From Myroides sp. 1354 (GTDB lineage: Bacteria; Bacteroidota; Bacteroidia; Flavobacteriales; Flavobacteriaceae), in NCBI RefSeq assembly GCF_030324495.1, contig NZ_JACAGN010000002.1, forward strand, positions 275,902 to 339,901: a stretch of 64,000 bases of DNA, read 5' to 3'. A program made the position numbers and the translations under genes. The notes beneath the pieces were generated by a model that saw nothing but the letters and a program-made list of their open reading frames with translations, was not told the origin of the DNA and did not search any database. This document shows, piece by piece, positions 28,007 to 37,411 of this stretch. Each line of letters begins with the position of its first letter. Positions within the stretch are counted from its first letter, which is position 1.

Positions 28007-29164
28007 ATGACTATTTTACAAAAAGTTGAAGAGTATATCTTTCAACGATACAAAGATACATTATCACAACAATATACCTATCATAATTTCCAACATACTA
28101 CACGTGTAGTGAATGGTTTAGAGGAATTATTAAAGAAAATAGAGGTCAGTGAACAAGAAGCACTAAACTTAAAACTAGCTGCTTGGTTTCACGATATTGG
28201 CTATACCCAATCCTGTACAGAACACGAACAACACGGAGCAGCAATTGCTGAAGCTTATTTGATTGCTGAAGGAGTTCCAACCGCAGATATCGAATGCATT
28301 AAATCCCTCATTTTAGCAACAAAATTAGACCACGTACCGACTAATTTATTGGAATGCATCATCAAAGATGCAGATTTTGCTCATATTTCTGATGATAATT
28401 TCATGGACATCAGCAACTTGCTATTGAAAGAATTGAAAGTCACTTGTAATCTTCCTTTTTCACCCGAAGAATGGAATCAACAAAATTTAGATTTTTTACT
28501 CTATAAACACCGTTTTTATACCGATTATGCTCGTCAGAAATGGCAACCTAAAAAACAAGAAAATATATTCAACATCAGAGCATGCATCGAAAAAGATAAA
28601 AAGAAAAAGGAGAAAACCACAAAAAAGGAACATTTCAGATCCATTGATACCCTATTTCGCACTACTTTGCGCAATCACACTCAACTAAGTGCCATCGCCG
28701 ACCGTAAAGCGAATATTTTGCTGTCAGTAAATGCAATTATCATTTCGATTTGTTTATCCACTTTAATTCCAAAATTAGATAGCCCATCAAATGCACATTT
28801 AATTATGCCCACTTTTGTCTTAATCTTCTTTAGTGTAGCTACGATTATTTTTGCCATTATGTCTACAAGACCTAAGGTAACCACTGGAACCTTTTCACAA
28901 GAAGAAGTTGACAATCACACTGTTAATCTACTTTTCTTCGGCTCATTTCACAAAATGCCGTTGGACGAATATTACAAAACGCTGCGAAATCTAATCCGCA
29001 AAGAGGAAAATATTTACGAAGCCCTAACGACTGATTTATACTATTTAGGTAAAGTATTAAACAGAAAGTACACTTTATTGCGTATAACCTATACGATCTT
29101 TACCATTGGAATCTTGGCTTCCGTAATTGCTTTTGTCTTAGCCTTTAGAGGTATTGGTTTCTAA
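28007..29164 (+). CDS. HD-domain phosphohydrolase fused to a Pycsar-type transmembrane effector domain
   Basis: Residues 1-~185 form an HD domain: HNFQHTTRV, WFHDIGYT and IIKDADFAHI supply the metal-binding H..HD..D set. A lysine-rich linker (EKDKKKKEKTTKK, ~195-207) follows. The C-terminal part has HTQLSAIADRKANILLSV near residue 225, the hallmark of the PycTM/DUF5706 domain of Pycsar anti-phage effectors, with two membrane helices directly after it and a third at the end. HD proteins cleave nucleotide phosphates; PycTM domains damage the membrane when a cyclic pyrimidine nucleotide binds. No cyclase gene is adjacent. It overlaps the GAF gene by 20 bases at its 3' end. Confidence 0.82.
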   Translation: MTILQKVEEYIFQRYKDTLSQQYTYHNFQHTTRVVNGLEELLKKIEVSEQEALNLKLAAWFHDIGYTQSCTEHEQHGAAIAEAYLIAEGVPTADIECIKSLILATKLDHVPTNLLECIIKDADFAHISDDNFMDISNLLLKELKVTCNLPFSPEEWNQQNLDFLLYKHRFYTDYARQKWQPKKQENIFNIRACIEKDKKKKEKTTKKEHFRSIDTLFRTTLRNHTQLSAIADRKANILLSVNAIIISICLSTLIPKLDSPSNAHLIMPTFVLIFFSVATIIFAIMSTRPKVTTGTFSQEEVDNHTVNLLFFGSFHKMPLDEYYKTLRNLIRKEENIYEALTTDLYYLGKVLNRKYTLLRITYTIFTIGILASVIAFVLAFRGIGF

Positions 29165-31511
29165 GGAAATTCACCATCAATTGTTGATAGTCTAATGCCT
29201 CTAAGTTGTAATTGAGATTAACCAATACACGAAGTCCAATTAATCCAGCTACTCCCTGTAAATCTTCTACTTCAAATGCCTGAATAGTAGATTGCAAGAC
29301 TCCTACGTATTGTAAATACTTAATATAAGCCATATACTCATCACGATCTACATGAGAGGCAAAAACAATAGCGATGCTCTTCGGTTGAACAATTCGCTCT
29401 TCAGAATTTTGAATCACAGCTTTGTCCAATCGCTTTTTGATGATTTCGTAACGCGTATTATAAGATCCATCGATATCAAATCGCTTTTCATCCATTCGAA
29501 ACTGAATGCTCAAAGAAGTATCGTAAACTAAAATAAGCGAGGTAGCATCCATTGGAATCTCATCTTGAATATTGTTGCGGTAGTGAATACACATTTGTTC
29601 AGCGATGACTTGCAATTGCCACAATCTCAGATTTTGGAGATAGGTAATATCAAAAGCGCGATCCGGACAAATAGAATCACCGATGTAAATATTGTGCTCT
29701 ACGCCATCGGTTTTAAATCGCTCATAATAATGTGGATAGACCGCCTGAGCTTCTTTTTGTCTCTTATCTAAAATATCGGAATAGCACTTATTAATGCGTC
29801 CAATTTGCTTATCAAATACCTTGCGATAGCGGTAGTATACATCCAATTCATAATCAATAAACCCAAAATAGGTATTCAATTGCTCGGTATTAAAGAGGTA
29901 ACTTTCTTTTTGCAGTAATGGATGAATCTCTTCTCGAATATACGTTTGAATGCGTTGCTCTAATCCAGAATAAAAGTGATTTTTTACTTGTTTATTGTAC
30001 GCTTTGAGCTTCAAGCGATGTTTTTCTAATAGAATATTCTCTATTTCTTTGGCATAATCATCTAATAAATGGATCAACTGATCCAATTGTGCTTTTAAAT
30101 CTTTCTGAATGGCGTCATTTCTCAATTGACTGGATCCCTTAATGTCAATTTCTCCATAGAGAGGAAAAACATCAGGAAATGCAATAGGCGTAAGAATATA
30201 GTTCTTGTCTGTTACGCTGTCAATGTAGTTTTTTTGTGCCTCTTCAAGAAATTTCCAATATACACTTGGATGAATGGTCGTGTATTCACGTTGAATAATC
30301 GCTTCAATGTGATTCAATGCATCGGTTCTTACACGTTCCATTGTTTCAGAAATAATCGGCATCAATTCATTCAATTTCTGCGCATTGACACTGTGTAAAT
30401 CTCGAGGATTACTCGAGACAATTTCCAAGATTCCCTCAATTCCAGTAGAGGTAATAATGGGACTAAACAAACAGCTTCGAACTCCTTTTTGCACTAAATT
30501 CAAACACATCTCTCGGTGTTCACCTTTGTGCGTTTCTGCTTCAACATCAGAAATACTAAAATATTGCTTTTGCACCATCAAGCGGCGATAAGCCTGAGCA
30601 GAAATCACAATTTGGCTTTCTTCTTCATTGAGTAGATAGCTATTGACAATCATGACGTTTTTTAGTTCGGATTGGGCTGTTTTATCACCTTGAAGTACCG
30701 TCAATCCAATTTTTAAATTAGGTAGTTTAAAAATAGAACTGAACAATTGATTGACAAAATCACCCAAAGGTTTGCGCTGCAATTCTGTTTTCAAAAAGCT
30801 TTCCTTTAGAAGAGAAAGCGCATTTTCAAAGGTTACATCCACCAAACTCAACAGTCCAAATCCTTTTAAATTCCAACTTTTTTGTGGAAAATAACGCTGC
30901 CAAAGTTCAAAATCATCGTAATTATCCTGTAGAAGTTCAATATCTGTTTGGGAGAGCATAACCGCGTTTTCTCGAGGAGTTAGCTCTACAAAATCAGCAT
31001 TATACAATACGCGATAATAGCGTGTAATTCCTCGTTTATCAGGTAAGTCTATAAAGAGGGGTTGCGTCAAATCAAAATTTGATTTGAAATAATAATTCAT
31101 GATAATACAACAACAAGCGATATAGTATTCATTTTGGTTAAAGTTTCGAATCTCCCCTGTGTATTTCCCTCCAGCATCTTCTATAATTTGCTTGAATCGC
31201 CTGGTGTGATTAAACATAATGTTTTGAAAGGGCATAGAAACGGCTTTGATTTCATTGTCAGACAAAGCAGAAGGAAAGATAACATCAAACAATTCAACTA
31301 TTAAATTTTCATGTATATCTTCCAATGCATGATCTAGACAAGCTGCATCAATAACTAGTTGTTGATTTGCCCTATCCAACAGATCTTCATAATACGCTTT
31401 ACGATAAGGATTTCCATTCTCTTTTGCGATAAATTTTTTCAATTCTTCTTTTAACTTATCAAAAGAAAATTCAATGTGGAAAGGCGTTAATTCAAAAGCT
31501 TTTAATCTCAT
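29145..31511 (-). CDS. Large GAF-domain protein, function unknown
   Basis: This 788-residue cytoplasmic protein has no signal peptide or membrane segment. A central GAF-like domain covers about residues 270-400 (the VQKGVRSCLFSPIITSTGIEGILEIVSS region). It is flanked by helical N-terminal and long C-terminal regions; residues ~480-560 look like coiled coil (QLDQLIHLLDDYAKEIENILLEK). The C-terminus has a Rossmann-like stretch with QPKSIAIVFASHVDRDEYM. Similar GAF proteins occur in Flavobacteriia, but I know of no assigned role. It converges on the HD-Pycsar gene with a 20-base overlap and diverges from dusB. Confidence 0.65.
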   Translation of the reverse strand: MRLKAFELTPFHIEFSFDKLKEELKKFIAKENGNPYRKAYYEDLLDRANQQLVIDAACLDHALEDIHENLIVELFDVIFPSALSDNEIKAVSMPFQNIMFNHTRRFKQIIEDAGGKYTGEIRNFNQNEYYIACCCIIMNYYFKSNFDLTQPLFIDLPDKRGITRYYRVLYNADFVELTPRENAVMLSQTDIELLQDNYDDFELWQRYFPQKSWNLKGFGLLSLVDVTFENALSLLKESFLKTELQRKPLGDFVNQLFSSIFKLPNLKIGLTVLQGDKTAQSELKNVMIVNSYLLNEEESQIVISAQAYRRLMVQKQYFSISDVEAETHKGEHREMCLNLVQKGVRSCLFSPIITSTGIEGILEIVSSNPRDLHSVNAQKLNELMPIISETMERVRTDALNHIEAIIQREYTTIHPSVYWKFLEEAQKNYIDSVTDKNYILTPIAFPDVFPLYGEIDIKGSSQLRNDAIQKDLKAQLDQLIHLLDDYAKEIENILLEKHRLKLKAYNKQVKNHFYSGLEQRIQTYIREEIHPLLQKESYLFNTEQLNTYFGFIDYELDVYYRYRKVFDKQIGRINKCYSDILDKRQKEAQAVYPHYYERFKTDGVEHNIYIGDSICPDRAFDITYLQNLRLWQLQVIAEQMCIHYRNNIQDEIPMDATSLILVYDTSLSIQFRMDEKRFDIDGSYNTRYEIIKKRLDKAVIQNSEERIVQPKSIAIVFASHVDRDEYMAYIKYLQYVGVLQSTIQAFEVEDLQGVAGLIGLRVLVNLNYNLEALDYQQLMVNFLRNQYL

Positions 31512-31620
31512 GTTGTTTAGTGCTATAAAGTCTAAAGATACGGAATCCTTGAATTTTAATTGGTTTCAGCTTGAATTATCTTCTGTAAAAAGTTCTAAAA
31601 GGTAAAAAAATAAAATATTG

Positions 31621-31628
31621 TACTTTTG
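31621..31628 (+). promoter_or_regulatory. Candidate -7 box for dusB
   Basis: TACTTTTG is an exact TAnnTTTG and gives a leader of about 15 bases to the ATG at 31650. It overlaps the TTG of the longer reading frame, so the ATG start is preferred. Confidence 0.45.
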
Positions 31629-31649
31629 CTGGAAATTTCGAAAACGATT

Positions 31650-32642
31650 ATGATTAAAATTGGCAATATAGAACTACCTGATCATCCGCTTCTTTTGGCT
31701 CCTATGGAAGATGTGAGTGATCCTCCTTTCCGCCGTCTGTGTAAAAAACACGGAGCGGATTTGATGTATTCAGAGTTTATTTCCTCAGAGGGATTGATTC
31801 GCGATGCAATAAAGAGCAAAATGAAGTTGGATATTTTTGATTACGAACGCCCGGTTGGTATTCAAATTTTTGGTGGAGATGAAGAAGCCATGGCGATGTC
31901 TGCGCGTATTGTAGAAACGGTTCGCCCTGATTTAGTAGACATTAATTTTGGATGTCCCGTAAAGAAGGTGGTATGCAAAGGAGCTGGTGCTGGCGTATTG
32001 AAAGATATCGATTTGATGATTCGCCTAACCAAAGCGGTTGTCAATAGTACTTCTTTGCCTGTAACTGTAAAAACGCGTTTGGGTTGGGATGAAGAATCCA
32101 TCAATATTGACGAAGTTGCAGAACGCTTACAAGATGTGGGAGTTCAGGCTTTGACGATACACGCGAGAACACGTGCACAGATGTATAAAGGTCATTCGGA
32201 TTGGACGCATATTGAACGCATCAAAAACAACCCGCGTATTCAAATTCCAATTTTTGGAAATGGAGATATTGACAGTCCACAAAAGGCCTTAGAATACAAA
32301 GAGAAATTCGGATTAGACGGGATGATGATCGGAAGAGCAGCTATTGGGTATCCTTGGATTTTTGACGAAATAAAGCATTATTTTGAAACGGGAGAACTAC
32401 TTGCACCTCCAACGATTGAAGATCGCTTAGAAGCGGCTAAAAACCATTTAATTTGGTCAATGGAATGGAAAGGAGAGCGTTTGGGTATTGTCGAAATGCG
32501 TCGCCACTATACCAATTACTTCAAGGGAATTCACGGTTTTAAACCACACCGCCTGAAATTAGTCACTACGGATGATGTAACAGAACTCTTAAACTTGTTT
32601 GACCAAATCGCAGAAGAATACCGCGATTATGTGATAGAATAA
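31650..32642 (+). CDS. dusB: tRNA-dihydrouridine synthase DusB
   Basis: This 330-residue protein has an FMN-binding TIM barrel. LAPMEDVSDPPFR near residue 18 and NFGCPVKKV near residue 98 (catalytic Cys) are the Dus signatures. AGAGVLKD, HARTRAQMYKG and IPIFGNGDI complete the FMN and tRNA contacts, with a helical tRNA-binding domain at the end. The enzyme reduces uridine in the D-loop of tRNA with NADPH. The start is the ATG at 31650 (MIKIGNIELP), since a TTG at 31626 lies within the predicted promoter. The terminator and a diverged repeat follow. Confidence 0.93.
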   Translation: MIKIGNIELPDHPLLLAPMEDVSDPPFRRLCKKHGADLMYSEFISSEGLIRDAIKSKMKLDIFDYERPVGIQIFGGDEEAMAMSARIVETVRPDLVDINFGCPVKKVVCKGAGAGVLKDIDLMIRLTKAVVNSTSLPVTVKTRLGWDEESINIDEVAERLQDVGVQALTIHARTRAQMYKGHSDWTHIERIKNNPRIQIPIFGNGDIDSPQKALEYKEKFGLDGMMIGRAAIGYPWIFDEIKHYFETGELLAPPTIEDRLEAAKNHLIWSMEWKGERLGIVEMRRHYTNYFKGIHGFKPHRLKLVTTDDVTELLNLFDQIAEEYRDYVIE

Positions 32643-32925
32643 GAAAGAAGAGAGAGGAAAAGGGAGAGAGGAAAGAGGTGAGATGATGAGAAGTTTGCTC
32701 GATTTTTTTTTAGTTAAAACTTACAAAGAATGATGCTTGCAAAACAGGCGATTCTTTTAAAATAAAAAAGACCTCCTGCGAGGTCTTTTTTTATAGCTTT
32801 TTGTTGGATGGTGAGGTGATGAAATCTTCGTTTCAAGAAAAGTCTCCTCTTTCCAATTATTATTCAAAATAAAGGGCAAATTACCATTTGACCCTACATA
32901 TTTTTCCTCTTTCCTCTCTATCTCA
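32641..32925. repeat. Diverged copy of the purine/pyrimidine-rich intergenic repeat
   Basis: A purine-only stretch (32641-32692) and a pyrimidine-rich stretch (32902-32925) hold perfect 14-base inverted repeats, AGAGAGGAAAGAGG at 32665-32678 and its complement at 32906-32919. Just before the right arm, 32875-32890 reads GGCAAATTACCATTTG, the same core as the two copies at 63880-64000. The dusB terminator lies between the arms. Confidence 0.65.
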
Positions 32926-32986
32926 CCGAATTTATATTTTGTTTTGGTATTCGATGAATCTCCACTGCGTTTCGATTTCTAATAAC
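32643..32986. other. Gap after dusB: terminator plus repeat element
   Basis: The 344-base gap between dusB and mscS contains a purine tract, the dusB terminator and a pyrimidine tract with the GGCAAATTACC core. No ORF of coding character was seen. No separate terminator for mscS was found on the minus strand, so the repeat arm may serve. Confidence 0.6.
32767..32788 (+). terminator. Terminator of dusB
   Basis: The 9-bp stem AAAGACCTC/GAGGTCTTT with loop CTGC is followed by a T run. Confidence 0.88.
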
Positions 32987-33814
32987 CTATTTCGTTTTAT
33001 CTGAAACGATATGCAAATCGCGTTGTGGGAAAGGGATTTCAATATTTGCTTCGTCTAAAGCCACTTTTACAATTTGCTGAATTTCGAATACGGTATTCCA
33101 ATAATCTGATTTGCCGATCCAAGTACGCACGTTTAAATCAACTGAACTATCGCCTAAACTACTCACAAATACAATTGGTGCAGGATTTTGCAACACCGCT
33201 TTGTGTTTAGCCAACGTAGCCAAAATAATGTTTTGAGCTTCTTTGATGTTTTCATTATAACCGATTCCCACCACAAAATCGTGTCTTCTTGAAGTAATTT
33301 CAGAATAATTGGTAATCACCGAATTCGCCAAAGGGCCATTGGGACTAAATACTTTTAATCCCGTTGGACCTGTTAACGTTGTATATAATAAATCAATACG
33401 TTCTACTGTTCCTTCCGTTCCACTGGGATTAGAGATATAATCACCCACTTTAAATGGTTTAAATAATAAAACTAAAACCCCACCAGCGAAATTCGATAAA
33501 CTCCCTTGTAGTGCTAAACCTACAGCTAAACCTGCAGAGGCAAAAATCGTTGCGATCCCCGCTACTTGGAATCCCATCGTAGCAGCCACTACAATAAGCA
33601 GAATAATATACAATGTTGCTTTTACAACACTTAGTAAAAACCCGCGTAAAGACAATTCTACCTCGCGTTTTTCTAAACGCCTGCGAATCATCTTTAAAAT
33701 GAGCTTAACCAAATAAGATCCGATTCCCAAGATGACAAAACCCAAAATAATTTTGGGGATTGCATGCCACATGGAATCGAGCATCTGTTCTAATCCTTTT
33801 AATAACATTTCCAT
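32987..33814 (-). CDS. Small-conductance mechanosensitive channel, MscS family
   Basis: This 275-residue inner-membrane protein has three predicted helices. The pore helix region ATIFASAGLAVGLALQGSLSNFAGGVLVLLFKPF (residues ~90-123, quoted as start-to-end positions) is the MscS glycine-alanine pattern. The cytoplasmic MscS beta domain follows, with FKVGDYISN and PNGPLANSVITNYS. It opens under membrane tension and complements MscL encoded elsewhere in the window. Length fits minimal MscS. The gene lies 25 bases after the C1 peptidase stop on the same strand and may be read with it. Confidence 0.9.
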   Translation of the reverse strand: MEMLLKGLEQMLDSMWHAIPKIILGFVILGIGSYLVKLILKMIRRRLEKREVELSLRGFLLSVVKATLYIILLIVVAATMGFQVAGIATIFASAGLAVGLALQGSLSNFAGGVLVLLFKPFKVGDYISNPSGTEGTVERIDLLYTTLTGPTGLKVFSPNGPLANSVITNYSEITSRRHDFVVGIGYNENIKEAQNIILATLAKHKAVLQNPAPIVFVSSLGDSSVDLNVRTWIGKSDYWNTVFEIQQIVKVALDEANIEIPFPQRDLHIVSDKTK

Positions 33815-33839
33815 AGCTTTCTTTTTTTAATTTTCTTTC

Positions 33840-35039
33840 TTAGATTTTCAATTTCTTTTTCATGTCTTTAGACAAAGCGTCTTTGTGCACCATGAAATCT
33901 GTCGTTTTGTACTTTACGTACTCTTTTGACATATACATATATCCTTGGTGATCATTTGAAATCCCCCAAGAGTTTTTCACAATATAAAATTCACGTCCTT
34001 TTTGGTCTTTTGCGATTCCAACGATATGCATTCCGTGATCGTCTGTGGTTGAATAATTATCAAACGCCTCTTGACGCATTTCTGCTGTTACTTTACGCTC
34101 TGGTTTAGGTCCGTTGAAAATATCTTTGCGTTCTTCCTCATTCATATCTTCCCAATCTTTTTCAGGAACATAAGCGATTCCGTTTTTCCAGCTAAAATAT
34201 TTCTCACTTACGTCTCCGCCCCAAGCAACAGTATATCCGTTGTTAATAGCCAAGTCGATAATGTCCGTCATTTCGTTCACCTGTACGTTATACACTTGAT
34301 CAAAAGCCCAGTTATCTGGCACTAATAACACAAATTTATCATAGTATGGATAGTTCATATCCGATCCTATTTCGATATAATCCTCTGGATTAATTCCAAT
34401 TACCTCACTTGCAAATGTTTTAGGCGTATATTCTTTTCCTTCCCATTTGAATTTTTCAGGAACTTCCCCTAAATACGCATCAATTACAGCGGTATACGCC
34501 TTCTCCCAATTTGGCGTTAGTTTTCCATTTGGATTGGAAACTACTGCTTTTAACACCCCTTCTTGGATTGCTGCCATTTCGGCAAATTGGTTCTTTTTTG
34601 TCCCGTAGTTTAATCCTGTATACACTTCTTGTGGCACTGCACCATACATGCGGTACATATTCATTACATCGTGAAAAGCGCCACCATCTCCTAGAGTCAC
34701 AGCACCTTGCATGCGTACATACATTTTCCCTTTTTCAACATAAGCATTACGCGCTGAGTAAATCTGAGAGATTTCTACAGGGCGTTTTCCCATGCGCATC
34801 ATTTCGGATTCGATGAAAGAATTGGCGGAATAACTCCAACAAGTCCCCGAAGATCCTTGATTTTTAATTGATGTATTTTCAATATCTACAACGGGCTTAA
34901 ACTGAAAAAGCTCCTTGCTTTTGTCACTTGCATTTAATTTTAACGCATTAACAAGATTGTCTTGTGCTACTGTCGTTGACGCCGTTATAACAGATAAAAC
35001 CGCCGTCAATACCCATGATTGGATTGTTTTTTTATTCAT
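33840..35039 (-). CDS. Secreted C1-family (papain/bleomycin-hydrolase-like) cysteine peptidase
   Basis: This 399-residue protein has a signal peptide ending TTVAQ. The catalytic Cys is in NQGSSGTCWSYS near residue 68, the His in DDHGMHIVG near residue 345, and the Asn in VKNSWG near residue 366. This is the order of C1B aminopeptidase-C/bleomycin-hydrolase-like enzymes, but exported. The insertion between Cys and His is long, as in that family. It is expected to act in the periplasm or outside as an aminopeptidase. Head of a possible two-gene unit with mscS. Confidence 0.88.
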   Translation of the reverse strand: MNKKTIQSWVLTAVLSVITASTTVAQDNLVNALKLNASDKSKELFQFKPVVDIENTSIKNQGSSGTCWSYSANSFIESEMMRMGKRPVEISQIYSARNAYVEKGKMYVRMQGAVTLGDGGAFHDVMNMYRMYGAVPQEVYTGLNYGTKKNQFAEMAAIQEGVLKAVVSNPNGKLTPNWEKAYTAVIDAYLGEVPEKFKWEGKEYTPKTFASEVIGINPEDYIEIGSDMNYPYYDKFVLLVPDNWAFDQVYNVQVNEMTDIIDLAINNGYTVAWGGDVSEKYFSWKNGIAYVPEKDWEDMNEEERKDIFNGPKPERKVTAEMRQEAFDNYSTTDDHGMHIVGIAKDQKGREFYIVKNSWGISNDHQGYMYMSKEYVKYKTTDFMVHKDALSKDMKKKLKI

Positions 35040-35176
35040 TGTACTTGTTGTTATAGTCGTAAAGATAAAAAAACATTGGCGAATGACCGTAAATCAATGA
35101 CGAAAATGGTTTATCGTCTTTTTGGTTTTTTGTCTTTACGTATTTTTAAATTTGTGAAGCTATCGATAAAAAAAAA

Positions 35177-35200
35177 CAGCAATTCAAAATTGAATTGCTG
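35177..35200. terminator. Terminator of the S9 peptidase gene
   Basis: A long stem CAGCAATTCAA/TTGAATTGCTG with a very short loop is flanked by A and T runs. It lies 25 bases beyond the S9 stop on the minus strand. Confidence 0.8.
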
Positions 35201-35224
35201 TTTTTGCTTTATTTATCTCGTTAA

Positions 35225-37126
35225 CTATAGTGTTTCTTTCAACCAACGGAAAAATTCACCTTGCCATACTTGTGCGTTTTGCGGTTGTACTACCCAGTGA
35301 TTTTCTTCTGGTAAATACAAGAATCTACTTTTAATTCCTCTCAACTGTGCTGCTTGGAAAGCTTCTTGTCCTTGTCCGATTGGCACGCGGTAATCTTTCC
35401 CTCCTTGGATGATTAAGATAGGCGTATTCCATTTGTCCACATTGTTGATTGGATTAAAGTTTTGAAGTGCATTTTGCACATCTTTATTGTCTTTTTCCCA
35501 GTATGCTCCCCCTGTATCAAAATTAGGGAAAAATACTTCTTCTGTTGTTCCATACATACTCACTAGGTCAAATACTCCACAGTGAGAAATAAATGTTTTG
35601 AATCGATTTTCGTGAATTCCAGCAAGATAGAATACAGAGTACCCACCATAGCTTGCTCCAATTGCTCCTAAACGTGCGTTATCTACATATTTTTCTTTGG
35701 CTACATCATCAATAGCAGCTAAGTAATCTTGCATTGGTTTTCCACCCCAATCCTTGCTAATTGCTTCGTTCCATTCTACTCCATGTCCTGGCATTCCTCT
35801 GCGGTTTGGCGCTACGATAATATAACCTTCTGCAGCCATCAATTGGAAGTTCCAACGGAAAGAATAAAACTGAGATAAAGCCGATTGCGGCCCTCCTTGT
35901 GCATACAATAATGTTGGGTATTTTTTATTTGGATCAAAGTTCGGTGGATAAACAACCCACGTTACCATGTCTTTACCGTCTACTGTTTTAACAATGCGCT
36001 TTTCGCTTTTGCTCAACGCAATTTTCGAATAGATCTCATCGTTTACCTTTGTAATTTGATTCCATGATTTTTTCTTTAAATCATAAGAAAAGATTTCTGT
36101 AGCATGATTGAAATCTGTACGAGTCAAAACTACTTTATCTCCGTCAAATCCAACGATTCCCGTAACGTCAAAGTTACCATCTGTCAATTGAACAACAACA
36201 GGTGCAATGCGTTTTAATCCAGGGAAGTTTACAACAAATAATTGCACAGTTCCACCAACAGCAGCTACAAAATACACTCTGCTTCCGTCAGGACTCCATT
36301 TGTAACTATCAACCGTACCATCCCAATTAGCTGTAAGATTTTGTTCTACCTCTCCCATGCGAACGATGATATCGTTCTTATCTGCCTCATATCCGTCGCG
36401 TTTCATTTGCAACCAAGTCAAATGACCTTGCGGAGAATACGTAGGGTGTGTATCATATCCTACATTCTTTTCTGTTAAGTTCTTCGTTTGTTTTGTTGCA
36501 AGATTATACTCGTATAAATCTGTATTTGTACTTAAGGCATAATCGGTACCGAATTTCTTTTTAGAAACATACACAATTGATTTTCCATCAGGAGCCCATA
36601 CATAATCCTCTGAACCACCAAATGGTTTTTGAGGAGCATCATAGGGTTCGTTTTCCATAATGTCAATCTTGTTGTCTTTATTGTCTTTAGCAGCATAGAA
36701 TACGTGGTTATGTGTACCATCATTCCAAGTATCCCAATGTCTGTAATCCAATCCGTCAAATACATAAGCTTCTGCTTTTTGCATCGTTGGATATAGATCT
36801 TTTCCTAAAACGTTGTTGATTTTTACCGCTTCATCAAACACAATGTGTTTCCCATCGGGCGAAATACTTGCATCGCTTACTACATCTTTATAGGTTTCAA
36901 TTGCCACAGGCTTTCCTCCTGTTAATGGGATTTGATAGGTTTTAGAATCAAAACTATTTTCTTCCATTTTAGCATGAGTCACCTTATAAATAAGATTTTT
37001 TCCGTCCTTTGTTATTCCCACAGGACTCACTCTTCCTAATTTCCACAAGAGTTCTTTTGTCATTACATCTTGAGCAAACGTATTCAAACACGCTAAACTC
37101 AAGGCAAACAAAACTATTTTTTTCAT
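35225..37126 (-). CDS. S9-family prolyl-oligopeptidase-type serine peptidase, secreted
   Basis: This 633-residue protein has a signal peptide ending NTFAQ and an N-terminal beta-propeller (residues ~20-370, with repeated SPDG motifs such as YKWSPDGSRVYF). The alpha/beta-hydrolase domain follows, with the nucleophile in GASYGGY near residue 493, Asp in GGKDYRVP and His in EENHWV near the end. Such dipeptidyl-peptidase-like enzymes cleave oligopeptides, often after proline, in the periplasm. The length is near the S9C group. It is monocistronic, with a terminator. The upstream 285-base gap is AT-rich. Confidence 0.9.
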   Translation of the reverse strand: MKKIVLFALSLACLNTFAQDVMTKELLWKLGRVSPVGITKDGKNLIYKVTHAKMEENSFDSKTYQIPLTGGKPVAIETYKDVVSDASISPDGKHIVFDEAVKINNVLGKDLYPTMQKAEAYVFDGLDYRHWDTWNDGTHNHVFYAAKDNKDNKIDIMENEPYDAPQKPFGGSEDYVWAPDGKSIVYVSKKKFGTDYALSTNTDLYEYNLATKQTKNLTEKNVGYDTHPTYSPQGHLTWLQMKRDGYEADKNDIIVRMGEVEQNLTANWDGTVDSYKWSPDGSRVYFVAAVGGTVQLFVVNFPGLKRIAPVVVQLTDGNFDVTGIVGFDGDKVVLTRTDFNHATEIFSYDLKKKSWNQITKVNDEIYSKIALSKSEKRIVKTVDGKDMVTWVVYPPNFDPNKKYPTLLYAQGGPQSALSQFYSFRWNFQLMAAEGYIIVAPNRRGMPGHGVEWNEAISKDWGGKPMQDYLAAIDDVAKEKYVDNARLGAIGASYGGYSVFYLAGIHENRFKTFISHCGVFDLVSMYGTTEEVFFPNFDTGGAYWEKDNKDVQNALQNFNPINNVDKWNTPILIIQGGKDYRVPIGQGQEAFQAAQLRGIKSRFLYLPEENHWVVQPQNAQVWQGEFFRWLKETL

Positions 37127-37411
37127 ATTCAGTAGGTTTATTGAGCGGTAAATTTACTGTTTTCTTTTGATTAAAACAGCCGTTTTTTCCCCTAAAACCA
37201 CGAACAACAAGAGAAGTCTGTACTACAAAATACAGCAAAAATCACAATTTAGCGTATAGATTCACCTCTTTTATCCACATAAAATGTAATAAATCGAAAA
37301 AAAACATCAAGATTCATATCAATTAGATTACCATTTGAAGTGTTATTTTTATCTAAAACATAGAATTATTATAAAAATAATAACTATTTTCACGGACAAA
37401 TTTTTTTACCT

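Noticed and set aside
37329..37338. TTACCATTTG upstream of the dicarboxylate symporter, resembling the repeat core
   Set aside because: Only the short central string matches; there is no purine or pyrimidine arm, so chance is the simpler explanation.
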